From Anisakis pegreffii (taxonomy: Eukaryota; Nematoda; Chromadorea; Rhabditida; Anisakidae), in NCBI GenBank assembly GCA_035041965.1, contig JAPYMA010001660.1, forward strand, positions 62,001 to 126,000: DNA of 64,000 nt, read 5' to 3'. The notes under the pieces are model-generated. The model had not been told where the DNA came from and did no database searches. It saw only the letters and a list, made by a program, of their open reading frames with translations. This document shows positions 36,611-49,759 of this stretch, in pieces. Positions within the stretch are counted from its first letter, which is position 1; each line of letters begins with the position of its first letter. A program made the translations under genes and the position numbers.

Positions 36611-39342
36611 GTACATTCTCGCTATTTCCCACTCACATATAGCAAATATCACTAATGCTTTTACTAATACCGATATTAGTTCTCATGTTCACAGAGAATA
36701 TGCCATCGAGTTGATATCAATACATAATGTTATCGAGAATTCCTGTATTTAGTCTCAAATCCAGGAATTGGTAACATTCATTCCAGTTTCCAACTTCACA
36801 CAGTCATTCATAAGTATTTGTGCAAATGCTGTGTCATGCAACAAACTGTTTATGTAATCACACTTCAAATTTTTACGTTTCATGCAATATGTGGAAAATA
36901 TTGTTAAGATCAGAAGATTGGAACTGAATTAGAGTAAAAGCAATGATATTACATGCGAAAAATTTCGATATCTTTCATGATGACATTTATATGACCTTAA
37001 AAAAGTAGAATATTTCATGAAGAACCAATATGGCATGCAAAATTCTGCGAGAAATTTGCAGATCAACGTAATCGAATATTACCGGTCAATTGCTCATCAA
37101 CGATTGGTAGATGTTTGAATGTTTTGCGTTTAATTTCGAGTTACTAGCTTCAAGGAGGTATTTTCCACTGTAAGCTATGTCGATGAGCACTTCAATTTCA
37201 ACGTTTACTCGCACGATTATATTATCGTTTTTTGGGCACAAACTTGGCATAGTCACTGCTTAACTGAATTTTTCCATAGAATATGTTTAGTTTGAGAAAA
37301 CCGCAATTGAGCCATCGAATTCTACGAAATGCAGCAATCGTGAGTGAACAGCGAACAGCTTTGAAATGCTTCGGCGGTAACATCGAAGAACATTCGCAAT
37401 AGTGTTATCAAAATATTATTCCCTGATTGTTTCAAACATACTTGCTGCTGTGGCTAAGGCGCATTCAAACTAAGCGAGCTTGTTTATCATGTATTTTCAG
37501 CTGGAGTGCATTCAAAGAAAGTGCATCTGGATCTTGTTTATGACTGCAAGTGAATTTCGACGTTGAGACGTGGAGGAAAACAAAATAAGTCATCAAAAGT
37601 AGACGAGTGGAACACTTCAAAAAAAAATTTAATTTGGAAGAAAAAATAATTTGAAGCAAAACGAAATTTAATTTGCAAGCATCAGTTGGTCATTAAAATA
37701 AGGCCGGGAAAATACTCTATATCTCAAGATCACGCTTTGTTTTTGCGATCATTGCGTAAGATCTCTGAAGCCACCAGCAGTATTTGTTCTATGATGAACG
37801 TATAAATATTTACACGTCAATTTCACTGTTCCCATTCAGACTGCACTTTAACATTAATGAAAAAAGAATAAAAAATCATTGTCTTTGCTAAACAATGTTA
37901 AGACGCTGCCTTTCCTTTGTTGTTTTTTTGTGTGCATCCTTTTAATTAACCAATAACTTGCTTCGACCCATAAGCAATGAATCATAATCTGACACGTTTT
38001 TTTGCCTGCTCCCAGAATATATTTCCCATTTGTGGCTGAGGGTAAAAAATTACTGCAAGGGACTATATGTTGGATAATGCAAAATGCAAGCAAACCAGTC
38101 AATTTTTTTGAGTCTAGACACACTAGATGAATTGAGCAGTTTCAATTTTGAGTCTTGGATCATCTGTTCGACTGGGAGCGAAATTCATTATGCAGTGATT
38201 GATGAGATGGAAGCGCAAAAGCAGACAATTGCAACTGAATATATGTTAATCTTCCGGATATGAAGCATTTGACGCATGACTGCTGCACATTGGTAATCGT
38301 CGCTAGGCATTCGATCTCGTTTCATTATGTGAAAGGTCTGATATCCTTTAATCCAAAGTCTACAGAGAAATTTGCAAAAATTTTGCTATCCCATGTGCAT
38401 CAACAACTGAACCAATATTAATGAAGGAATTTTCAACTTTTGTTCATCTGACCATACATAAACGTACTCACACTATACATAAGTATATAGAAACCACAAA
38501 CTTGTTTGAAAAAGCATTTTGCAATTATCCTTAACAGTAACTGCAATAACAGCACTAAAAGTGGCGTGAATTTTTCACTTTAAAAGATCAAAATGATCCA
38601 AAATTTTGTTGTTTTGTTAATGGCTTCAATGCCTTATCAAATCATTTCATTGGGTTGTTCCATAACCTCGTGCGCTTTATCTAAATTTTCGAAAGATTCC
38701 AAAGATTTTCTAAAAAAATCTTCAATAGCTTTTCATTTGCAACGATTCCATAGTGATCATGTCAAATAAAGCAAACCATGGAAATTGTTTAAATTAATTG
38801 AATTGAAATTAATTAAAACGCGTTAAGCGTGGAACATATTTATTCGGCAGAAATTGCAGTCATCATAATCATACAATCAAAAATGAAAATCGACCAAAAC
38901 AATCACGAGAACACGAGTTTGGAAAATTTTGCGCAACTCAGAAAATGTGCGTTCATACAGGTTGTTCGCGTTCATGGAGCATATTTAAGCACTTAAATGG
39001 GTAATTCGAACGAATCTGCTTTTCGAAGATTCATTACTAATTCATTTCTGGTCAAATGAAATGAAGGATCCAGGACTAGGGAAACCACTATGAAGATTTC
39101 ATTCTGATGCCTTAGGATATCATGATGAGGTATCTGGATATAGAGATGTATGTTTAAATGTTTTGCACGGTTCTTTGATGATCACAACCTGAACTGTTAA
39201 GCACTCATAAACATCGAAGTGAAGCTAATGGAACGGTAAAAATTTGTCTGCTTGGAAGCATTTGGACGATGAGCCGGGCGAGATGGGCTTTTCGCTGGAA
39301 AGGTATGCATGGAAATGGCGAGCACGACGTTGTGCTAAAAAC
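36611..39342. other. Non-coding stretch between the polyQ exon and the F-box gene
   Basis: AT-rich, with only short frames on both strands. It contains the 3' end of the F-box gene transcribed toward it. Nothing else could be supported. Confidence 0.45.
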
Positions 39343-42124
39343 TCAGTCTGTGACTCCAACATTTTGGATGCCTACTTCAATAGCGGTTAATTGGGTTGAA
39401 GAGGACTCTTTTGAGTTAGACGACAGAGGTTCTTCAGACGCTGATTCACTGCTTGAAACGGTCTTCGACTTCCCCTGACTTGAGGCTTCGGATGCACTTT
39501 CAGGCTCATCGAAGTCCAGCTCACCGATCATAGCCTGCAATTTCAGAACGTTGCTGGTGTTCAGTTCACTTGAACCTGTTTAAATCGCCTCAATTCACGC
39601 CATGTTTAATATTTAAGAGATCATTATCCGTTCGTTTGCACATGAGGATTTTTGATCACAGACATTAAATGCTTCAACTCGTTCGCTGCTCGTTTTTTAT
39701 GGATCGTCACAAAATATATGATGTTATCTTTTTATGAGACGGCCAATATTACTTCAGTTTTGTGATTAATTCTGCTAATTTTATTTGCAACTCACCTTTA
39801 GTCCAACGATTTCGCCTTTAACGACTAGCAACTGAGGTAGATTCTTGAAATCTTGAAGAACCTGAAAAACGAAATGAATTTTTTGTTCAGGGTGATTGAA
39901 ATAGCGCCTCGTAAGGTTTGACAAACCTTACAAAACTGGTCAAATATGCGGAACGGTCAGTTTTAATGAATCGTTTTTATTTAGTGGGTTGCAATGACAA
40001 TCGAAGAAAAAAGTGTTTTGAAGATATGTCTTCACCTCATAGTTTCGGCATCCGTGAACGATGAATTTCTTGAGAGCCGTATGCTGCGCAAGCTCCACAA
40101 CTGTACCTCGATTGATCTTTTCGAGGTCCAATTCTCGGAGGTATATGAACTAAAATCAAAATCATTCTTGACTAGACTGAAGTAAAGTGGTTTAAAAAAA
40201 GTCAATCTCTTCTTCAAAATCATATTTTGCATTCAGAAAACGGTTTCTGCACAATCGACTTTGTTTCAAAACCTGATAAGCATGAGCAGCAGATCAACGA
40301 TGATTTCCGAACGATGAACCATGGTAAATTCAAAAGTGATGAACCAAAGTTAACGGATAATGAATAGTGATTCTAAGCCTGTGAGTAGTTCTAACCTCTA
40401 ATCGTGGCATATTTTTGGCCATATACGAGAAGAAGCTGTCCGGCAAAAAGGAGTAATCAACCGGTTTATCCACTATACAAACTCGTTCAACACGATGCTC
40501 GAATTTCCTCAGCAACGTCATCAATGGTCCCTGCAATGATGAATGATATATTGTTTGATCTATTTCATTGATTATCTCATTAATAAAATTTGAAAAAAAG
40601 TTGATAATTTCGCTAAGGTCCCCTTCAAAAGCTGACTGAGTAAGACGGATCCAGCCCGAGGAACATGCATTATCGACTAGCATGTTTATGATTGTATCTA
40701 TTAACAATGATTAGTTCATTGACCTAAAATTTATTACTCACAATTATGTGTGCTTGAATACAATCCCTTTCCAGCGCAATAGTAATTTTAACAAACATAT
40801 TATGCTAGGCGAAAATTTTCAACAATTTCGCTTTGCTAAATCCATGACAAAGCAGGCAGTTCCGTTTCATTGCCATAAGCCTAACTAAAGATCAAATTGC
40901 TCATTTCTAAAGATTTACTAGAAAAATGATTGATGTTGATTGCAGACTATAGCCAAACATTCGAGGTGCTCCAAAGCTGCGTGAGTCCAATGGAAATTGA
41001 AAGCGCTTTCAAACTCAAACTGAATGCGAGAAAGCTCATTTGGAGAAGAAAAAATCTTCAACATCTGTTGTTTATAACGGAAAAACTGTTGTCTGCTACC
41101 TATGTTTCCTGGTTCGATGCAAAAGGCGGATTTGCTCGAAAATCACCGAAATTGAGTGCTGGAATTAGAACAGAAAGAATTTGCTCCGTGAATTTCCTCA
41201 ATTTGCTACCGATAAATGATTTCTAAGCGGTGACTTCACAGCGAAAATTGTGCGATTGAACGCAATGATTAATCATCGTGGATGTCGTGTGTTTTTGACT
41301 CATTCGTCTTGTTTGTTTGGAAGTCTGCATCTCTTTTCCGCATTTTACTAACTGTCAGAAAAATACACGCCCGCATCATTGAACAATAACCATGATTAAA
41401 AATAGCAAATGATCGTATATGACGATTTTAACGTATTGTTCAAAGGAAAATAAGAGTAGGAGTAGTCTCTGGTCAACGAAGCGAAACTTGAACACAAATA
41501 ACAACAAAGTATTATATCATATTCTATAAGCAAATGGTCAAATAATCTCTCGAGGATGGACAAAAATTGCTCGACAAAGTAGTTTGATTCACAGAAGTGG
41601 TTAATTTTGAGTACCAAAGGTACTGTTCACCATCCAGCTTCGTGTGAAATTCAATCTCATGATATGGAATGGAGTCAAGTCTATTTGAAAATATTCCTGT
41701 CAAGGTAAATTGTTTCATTTGGATACTGCCTGTACCACATTCCCGCTAACTATAAACGAACTCATTGTCAACTCACGAAATCCGAGATTTAGCGCAAAAT
41801 TTTTGGACAATATTTCTTTTTCCGTCGTACCCGTAGGCATAGGCTATAGGCAATCATCGAAGGCACACTGCACAATTGATAAGTTCAAGGGATGCTGATG
41901 ATCATGTGCTAACCTCATGTTCATGAAAATGACAACTGCAACAATAAATATACACCACTTGACGATTCCAGAAGATTGGTCCATCGAAACTGATATTAAC
42001 GGTCATTTTCTCATGACCGCTACAGTGGTTCTTTCGGAAGATCACATAAACCCAAACAGGCTTATCCTCGTTTCGTGCGGCCATCAAACACAACTCGCGC
42101 CAGCGATGACAAACCAATTCAAGT
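39343..42124 (-). CDS. F-box / leucine-rich-repeat-like protein (N-terminus incomplete)
   Basis: Probable substrate adaptor of an SCF-type ubiquitin ligase. Exons on -: 42124 to about 41960 (LELVCHRWRELCLMAARN, the end of an F-box, then NISFDGPIFWNRQ), a probable exon from 41703, then 40530-40396 (FEHRVERVCIVDKP, DSFFSYMAKNMPRLE), 40149-40036 (FIYLRELDLEKINRGTVVEL, ALKKFIVHGCRNYE), 39861-39796 (VLQDFKNLPQLLVVKGEIVG) and 39534-39343. The last is an acidic, Ser/Glu-rich tail (SASEASSQGKSK, SSSESASEEPLSS) ending GIQNVGVTD. The last four exons are all phase 0 and join cleanly. The LRELDLEKI pattern suits leucine-rich repeats. The first exon with the beginning of the F-box was not found, and the part between 41960 and 40530 is unresolved because three frames compete near 41.6 kb. 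Confidence 0.65.
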
Positions 42125-42542
42125 CTGAAATTTCACATCATTCAACAATCGCCTCGTTCTCTTCCATCTCGGATCACTTTTTTATCAGTCAATTCCTAGC
42201 AATATCTAAAGTGAAATTCCGCTTATTGTTAGCTATTTGGTGATATCTCCTAAAGTGAGTCGCATGCGCCTATAAAATGAAAAATGACGTGTATTCGAGA
42301 GAAACGTTTTCGGTGAGGCACGATCAACGATTGAGCACATACTAATTCATTTGCACGCAAAGGTGACGTTAAGCACTCAATTTATCGTGCTTCCATTAAG
42401 AATGTCTATAATTTGATCCAACGATAAAGCCGCCACTCAATACCGAAACGTTCAGAACTTAAGGAAGTATTTGCATAATCGCTCGTTGTTGCCTATGATA
42501 TAAACGATTCGAAAATCACTCTTTCTTTACATCAGTCAATGA

Positions 42543-42806
42543 TGGATAACATCACAACTGACAGCAAAACTAACAAATGAGGAACATAACTCAAAATCCT
42601 TGCTGAGAGATCCAACAAAGGAGAACAAGACGAAACGCGATGAGGAAACTTCGAATGAGAATTAGTTGCGTGAAAGCGAAGGGCGGCCGCTTTCTGATGA
42701 TTTGTTCACACCCAAAAACGGGAGGGAGAATTCATTTCTCATGGATGAAAACGATACTGAAAATGGCCTATCACTCAAACGAGATGAAACCGACCCAAAG
42801 AAATGA
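42543..42806 (+). pseudogene. Coding-like stretch interrupted by an in-frame TAG
   Basis: One frame is open on both sides of TAG 42663-42665. Before it come NEEHNSKSLLRDPTKENK and KRDEETSNEN; after it LRESEGRPLSDDLFTPKNG and LMDENDTENGLSLKRDETD, up to TGA at 42804. Composition is acidic and hydrophilic with higher GC than around. An overlapping frame starting at 42541 reads MDNITTDSKTN before stopping, so a second lesion (frameshift) is possible. It may be a broken gene fragment, an exon whose acceptor is gagaattag, or chance. No family recognised. The antisense frame is also partly open. Confidence 0.3.
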
Positions 42807-45703
42807 GATCATCAATTATGCTGACATTGTTTATCACTGCTAGTGCTCCAAAGGTGACAGACAGTTCATAGCCCTTCGACAGCGCTATTTGAGGGGATGA
42901 AAACCCATAAGGCTCAAAAAAAAAACTGATCAATTATAATCACGTTTGGATCAGTGGCAGTAATGAACAATATTATCGATAAAATCAGAAGTGAGCGATT
43001 CGTATAAGTGGATGGAACATCGGAACAACGAGCCAAATAAGAGAACCGAAGTTCTGAAAATTTAGGTGAATAACTTCGATCACAAATCTAGAAGTCTGGT
43101 TGCAAGCTATTTAAATTGAGAATTTTGATGCATTCGACCGATTACGCTAATTTTGAGCATTCTTATGAATAATGCTCCTTTCATTGAAATTTTCCAATTA
43201 TGTTTTGAACTCAATAACATTTAAAGCCCATTTTGAGCTGAAGTATTCATTTTGGTCGTTTGGCGACTTGAATTCTAAATGAGTGTTCATTGCAAACACT
43301 CAACAGCCAATTTTCCTTTTCAACATATCACCAATTACTTTGTCCACATTTTGTGCAATTTCCGATCTAATTCACTTACTTCATTCACGTTCAATGTTAC
43401 CGTCTGAATTCGGTCACATGGGATTACCATCATCCAAAAAAACAAAATGTTAGCAGCAATACTGCAGCGCACATACGAAACTCAATCAAAATTGGTAATT
43501 CAATTCGGGACATTGTTTTTCCATGTTCATGTAAGTCATCAGTGAGCACACTCTTAATTAAACGCCAATGGCAAGGGAATAGAGATGGTCCGATGAGATT
43601 GGATGGAAAAATTGAATGAACTTCTTATTTGCAACAATGTTCAATGCAAAAATTGTTGCCAATGAGAAGAGCAAAAAGGGCGAAATGAAGCAAACTTTTT
43701 CACTCGTCTTGATGCAATGTGGACAGAATCACAGAGTGGCTAAGTCGAGAATGAATTTTCGGTGATTGATGGATGCGGGAATGGATTCAGCGAATTTTTC
43801 AAACAAACATTAAGGAAGTACATCTATTTGATTTCAGCAAATGGCTTTGTTCGTATAGCATGAAAATCTATTAATTTTTGAAGCGTGTAGAAGTGCATCA
43901 GTATTCTTGTTACTGCTATCGCAGAGTCTCTATCGTGGTGTTTGCCTATATTCCGTCATTTAGTTTCATTTTGGTTCGACGAACAGGCTAGTGGTATGCG
44001 CTACCACGTTTTTCAATATCACCTGATGTAACGTGCGGATGCAGACTAAACACATAGATCACCGCTAATTGCTGCTCGCAAACAGCTTGACCCTCAACGG
44101 CAACTATGCCGTAAATTTCAGCTTTCAAACGGATAGCGAAGAGGAAGTAAATTCATGCCTTGAGAGGTTCACGTATAGCGATGAAAACATGTTCTGCATT
44201 TCAGTTAACTCTTCATAAATGAATTCAAATGATCACAACAGGAGACATCGAAGATTCATAAATATAAAAACTGAATGAAAGTCGAACGTTATTATGCAGA
44301 AAGGAATTAAGCAAAATGAGTTTTCAAGTGAAGAAATGAAAAGCTACCATAAAACCTAATCAAAAAGTCTTCGCTCGTTTAACTATGAAGACGTCTTTCA
44401 TTATGGCTGATATAATAGAATCCTTCATAATAGAATTCTTTATCATCTGATATAATAGAATTCTTTATCATCCCTTCGGTGGTTCTCTCCCTCATGAAAT
44501 TCCAATCATAGGGTTCAGAAATATATACCCTTTAAGTCCCGAACCCAGAATGATGAGGTAATACTAGTAGTGATACTATCAGTATTATAACGGTAACATT
44601 ATTACTACCACATGATTACTATTACATGACAAAAGGCTAAGATAAGCGTAGAGTCTTTAAATAACAGTTTCACAGCAGTGAAAATTGTTATTCTATACGA
44701 TAAATGAGAACAAATTGTAACAGCAAAAGCAATTTTGCTTGCTGAACAACTTAAAATTAAAGAAAAATCGTGCTCATTAAGTGCACACATACTTTTGAAC
44801 TGGAGAACATAGAAGACGAACAAATTCGAAAACGAAATCTAATTGCATAGACTCTGTTTTGAATACTTGTTGCAGTTAATCCTTCGCTGAACGAGTGCAA
44901 TTTTGCAGTGTTTCGCAGTCGATTTCGTTAGCTAGATTGCCAACAACTAATCATTTCCAACATATTCCCATATCATTTCATGACATCGAGAATCGTCTTT
45001 TTCCTGACTGCACGAGTGACCGCGCAATTAAATTTTCTCGACATCCATAAAATAACCAACGAAAATTGCTAGTTTCTATCTATAGAACAATTTGAAGAAA
45101 TCTTCACGCACACTGTCTGCCTTTTTCCTGGACTTACATTTTGACTATGTTAACAACTAACTGGATATATTCGCGTAGGTTTCGATGTGAAAACTCAAAA
45201 TTATTTCGGCAGAATGGTTAAACAGTTGGAGTGGAACAATTCCGAAAAGTTATAGTTTACACCACAGAATAATTTGACATTGGCCCTTCGTTATTGTCCC
45301 AAATGTTTCACTTGTGAACAAAGAGCTTGCGATAGCCAAATATTGAAATAACATGACTGCTACAAAACCGGTCAATTACTCTCAGTAGAAACTTTCATTG
45401 AAATGAGCGATCTGAGAAGTTGGAAGTGCTTTAAATAGAAGATTCGCGCTGTGGGAGCTGTGAAACGATTAAGTTGTTGTTCAACTGATCATTCCCTTTG
45501 GTATTTAAATGAACACTCAATAAATAGTTTTCGTGGTTATTTCAGAAGACTTAATAACCATAAGCAAATAATCGCCAACTTGGGAGTTTTAATGTTCGTG
45601 TAAATCCAAATTTTGCTAAATGCACAGCTGCATGTTCTATATGGAATGACAGATGACCGGCAATTTTGCTTCCATATTTCATCGTATATTTATTCCCACA
45701 TAC
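42807..45703. other. Non-coding stretch with a small tandem duplication
   Basis: No supported gene. At 44407-44471 a unit of 25 to 40 bases beginning ctgatataatagaat and ending ttctttatcat occurs twice. The remainder is AT-rich and featureless to the eye. Confidence 0.45.
44407..44471. repeat. Tandem duplication, two copies
   Basis: Copy one is 44407-44446 and copy two 44447-44471. Both begin ctgatataatagaat and end ttctttatcat; copy one has an extra internal partial repeat. Replication slippage explains it. Confidence 0.8.
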
Positions 45704-45706
45704 TTA

Positions 45707-45889
45707 TAGCAATATAGCCCAATTGCAAACAAAACCGTCGTTTTTAGGCACGTAAAAAGATGTGACCAATTGAGAACACTTCACTGCCTCAAGTTCGGAA
45801 CCCATAGCGCGGTTGCAGTAGCATTCATTTTCGGTACATTTTGTGGTAGTTATAGTTACGCGCCCTAGCGATAGCAATGGTGAATTCAT
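45707..45889 (-). CDS. Short cysteine-containing open frame, hypothetical
   Basis: Frame of about 60 codons starting ATG AAT TCA (MNSPLLSLGRVTITTTKC) with the cysteine cluster CTENECYCNRAMG and a further EAVKCS. Codon use looks less random than nearby frames. No signal peptide, no splice sites chosen, no family recognised. It may be chance. Confidence 0.2.
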
Positions 45890-47298
45890 CAAAAGATAAG
45901 CAGTCCATTTCTAGAAGTCAATTACGTCTCTTGTGCGTTGATAAAGGAAAAAATCACTTTTACGAGTTGAAGGAGTTTAATGAATTGACTTAACTAGTGC
46001 TGTTTTGATCAAGAATCGAGTTTTGTTCTTTGGTCAGCTGGAAGACAAGTCAAAAAGACGATTGATTTATTAATTTACTTTAAACTTTTGCAAGGAACAC
46101 GTGATTAAACGTTCTCATATAACGCTAGTAAGCATTTCTGGTGCCATTATAGCACACCCTTACGATTGCGGAATCTTTGAAACGGTGACCATAATCATGC
46201 CATTATAACTGGAGAGAAGCTATCTGCGCTCAATCGCTTTTAATTAAAAAATCGGACATAATAAAATCAAAATTGAGGGATAAATGGACATCTAGCGCAA
46301 CGACATCGCAACCGAACTATTCAGACTCATCTTTCAATTTCAAAGTTGCATGTTAACACTCGCAGATCGCATCCATCCAAACACATTTCATATGGGGTTC
46401 GGCTGAAACGCGGAATGTTTTGCTAACATTCACGAATATTTAAGAGATAACCATAAACTAATCATAATTTCAGATGTAGTTTCTAAAAAAGGCAACAAAA
46501 ACTGATAATTAGGACATAAATGCTGAAGAAGCAGAAAATAAACGATATAGCTCTGAGTCGGTTTGTACTTTGGTTATTATCAGTATTGAGTTTTAGCAAC
46601 ATCAGTCATGAAGTGGCGGCCATTAAAGGGGTCTTTAAAGAGCACTGAGAACATATATCATTACTGGTTGTGAGATGAATGCTGATTATGTTTTCAAGCA
46701 TTTTTGAAGCTCATTTTTTGACATCGCACAAAACGTTTCGCATCACTTCGCATCGCAATGTGTTACGAAGCGTCTGCTCTATTTTTATGACAAATTTTCG
46801 CTTCTTTTTTTGAAGCAAAATATCATTCTGAACGAGCACAAGAAGAACCGAATGCAACTAGCAATTAATTTTCAAGCACATAAACGAATCCTCCTGAAAC
46901 CATGAGGGCGAATTTTTGCGCTTCTCAAAACGTCGGTTTCGATGGAAATTCATATTTTTGTCAGCACTCAGCAAAAAACGCTAAGAAAAAAGCTAAGGGA
47001 AAGCTATCATTGACCCTGTGATTCGTGAATATCGGAATGAGAATTTAATCAAATCCTCAAGAAGGCTGTTATTTCGCATAAATTCAAACGTAAGTGGTTT
47101 CGAGAGTCCGGCAAAAAAATATTTGAAATGAAAAAAAAACATTTTAAAAATTCATCAAATGCAATGAAGTCATATTTCTCAAAAGGACTGATTCTGCTAT
47201 TCCACCGAGACTCTCTCGAAACCAACCGACTGCAGTGTCAATAACACATGAGTTCAGGCCGAACTGTTCATGAAGCTATTGTTCACTGAAGTGATACG

Positions 47299-47427
47299 AT
47301 GAAATTGCAAGATTTATTTGGGTCGTCAATGATAAGCGTAAACAAAAATAGTAATAATGAACAGAGCGACGAAGATGATCAAAATTCTGATGAGGATGTG
47401 TGCAACTGGGAATATAGCAGCTATTGA
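47299..47427 (+). CDS. Small acidic open frame (42 codons), possible terminal exon
   Basis: ATG at 47299 opens MKLQDLFGSSMISVNKN, then a casein-kinase-2-like acidic run SDEDDQNSDEDV, ending CNWEYSSY and a TGA. An in-frame TGA lies shortly upstream, so it is either a tiny gene or, using the aag at 47310-47312 as acceptor, the last exon of a longer gene. No partner exons were identified and no family recognised. Confidence 0.25.
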   Translation: MKLQDLFGSSMISVNKNSNNEQSDEDDQNSDEDVCNWEYSSY

Positions 47428-49385
47428 AGACGTTGTTTGTAAACATTACGACGGCTCGACTGCTCCATGGGACACACGACGCAAAATGCGGCATCACAGC
47501 AAAAGTTTCATGATGTTGTTGATTTAAGTTCATTTGGCCGTGAATTTGGTTTATTCATGAATGTAAATGTGTATCTATGGGAATGTTTTTGATTTCGAGG
47601 ATATGTTTATTTTGTTTATTGGTTTATCCATCATTGAGCATGTGGTATTTTGATTTTGAGTGATACATACATAGAAGATGAATTAACTTCCATATTTGAT
47701 GCGTACGCTCCGCTTTGAATAAACAAGCAAAGAAAACAATCGCCTTGATCGGCGAATAGCTTGTATTACTATTGTTATTGAAATAGGGAATGAAATCAGT
47801 ATATTTTTGGTGGTTCGCTTCAAAATGCGATTGGTCTTCAACTCGTGAGACAGGACTGGAAGTGAGTGAGAAATTTTTGCTTACAATGAGAACATTCGAA
47901 ACGAATGTGGCTTGAATTCGGTTTAGAAGTTGACTTTGAGTTGATCATCCAGTTTGCTTTGGCCAGCAGTATCCATAAGTTTTATTGAGCTTATTGACAG
48001 AGCGTTTCTCGAAAGTTTATGTTTCATTGCATTCACATCAAATGTTGGTGCTGGATTATGGAGTGATATATTGAATTGTGGTAATAGCAGAGACATTAAC
48101 AAGGAATCGATAATTTGATGGGTGCATCGTCGTCGTCGTCGTCGTATTTGAGAATTTCGTAGTTGAATTGCAAAGGCAATAAATAACTCATTTTTAGTTA
48201 GATGAAACAAAAATGATTTAGGCAGTGTGCAGCAATCAATTCGTGCAAGTTTCGTAGCTGATACTTTGGAAGTGGGATTTTTTTTTTTTGAAAAAATAAA
48301 CGATGAATCAGCACCACTGAGGTATGCTCAACTGAAAACAGCCAAATAATAAATCTTGGTGAGTCAACACAAATTCTTCAGATATGAGAATGCGTATTAT
48401 TGTGCGAACATCGAACATCACCACGAAGCTCATTCATTCATTTTAGTCATTGTGCGATCAATGAGTCCAACATATGTATAAAATGCACACTAACAGAACC
48501 TTGTGGGAGTTGAAAGCAGTTGGTGTGAAGCATTAAGAAAACTACTGAAATTCGCTGACTGCTCAGCGTTTAAGATGAATGAGCGTACAACTGGGGATTA
48601 ACAACTAATGAAATATCGTCTTCACAGAGCCGTTTAAGTGAGTCGTTTTCTCGAGATAAATTCATAACTGCTAAGCTGAACGATCAAAAACATTCAGCTA
48701 CAAGTAGGATTTGGTCCAGTTGAAGCAAGCGGTGCCTCAACTGCTCCACCATAATAAAATTCTTCGGAGTCATAATGAAAAAATGCACATTCGAAGCGAA
48801 ATTATCAATTTTCATTATCAGTTTATCAAAATTATCAGTTTCAGAGCGAAATTATCAATCAAGCCCTAAGCAAGAATGTTCAAGTGCAGCTTATTCCTTA
48901 TAAGCGCCTAAGAATGAGTGGCACGTGCAATTGATCAGCTTCAATTTCATTATTTAGTGGCACGTGAAACAGCTGTTCAATACTTGCTCAGGCTACCGTT
49001 GCATTATAATACTCTAAACTTAACCATCGAACAAACGGATATTTGAATTTTGATGCCTTTGCTGGTGCGACATTTTTTATATCTGAACGGTGATTCGTGA
49101 ACGGCGTGCGGACTTGGAAAACTTCGAAAGAATTTTTGCAGCATTCCAGTGATATCTGTTACTGAGCAGACTGAAGGGAATGACAAATGGAAGAAGTCTC
49201 TAATCTCCACCCTATGACCACGAGAAAATTCCTCAGAAGCAACGGAATATCGATGAGAATGAATAAAATGCAGTCTAAAAAATGTCGCAAACACACCCAC
49301 ACTCAGAACACATAAATTATTGCCTTAAAGGAAGTAAGAATGAGATCAAAACAAACCAAAACAGAGGAAAATACGGCAAACTCAC
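47428..49385. other. Putative intron or intergenic stretch below the orphan first exon
   Basis: If the exon at 49386-49759 (-) is real, its next exon should lie here or further left. A frame at 47923-48210 (-) has a (GAC)-type trinucleotide run (48128-48145) and a coding-like end (FDVNAMKHKLSRNA), but I could not confirm splice phase. Near 48790-48860 the word gcgaaattatcaat recurs. Confidence 0.35.
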
Positions 49386-49759
49386 TGTGTTCTCCGTTTG
49401 AATGGTAGTTTGAGAAGGACGTTAGCACTGATTGTTGATGGGAGTTGTTGGAACGGGTCACGAAAAACGTTGGGAGCATGCGGTGCTAGATGGTGTGGCG
49501 GTGGTCGTGATGGTGGTGGTGGTTGTGGCTCTGAAATCAACGACGAATCTTGATGTTGTTGTCGATTTTGGTGCGCTTCTGCTGCTGCTGCTGCGGCTGC
49601 TGTTGCCGCTGATGGATGATGATTTTGCACTTCTCTGCTCCCGGTTTCATTCCTTCTCGTTGCCGTCGTTTCGTCTCGTCCTTCTGCTGCACCTTCGCTT
49701 CGTCTAGCTGAGCCACCAGCTTCAGTGAATCGTTTTCGAAGTCTTTTAAAAGTGTTCAT
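49386..49759 (-). CDS. Orphan N-terminal coding exon, low-complexity, unknown protein
   Basis: ATG at 49759 begins MNTFKRLRKRFTEAGGSARR, a very basic start. An Arg/Glu/Thr-rich stretch, an alanine run, a His/Gln run (HQNRQQHQ), a proline-rich part (PQPPPPSRPPPHH) and FRDPFQQLPSTISANVLLKL follow. It ends at a strong donor GTGAGT at 49385 in phase 2. GC is high compared with the window. The shape (first exon, strong donor, no terminal domain) suggests the start of a large multi-exon gene on - whose remaining exons are not visible among the short frames to the left. I do not recognise the protein. Confidence 0.5.

Noticed and set aside
49432..49707. 91-codon Val/Leu-rich + frame
   Set aside because: Shadow of the Ala/Pro/His-rich exon on -.
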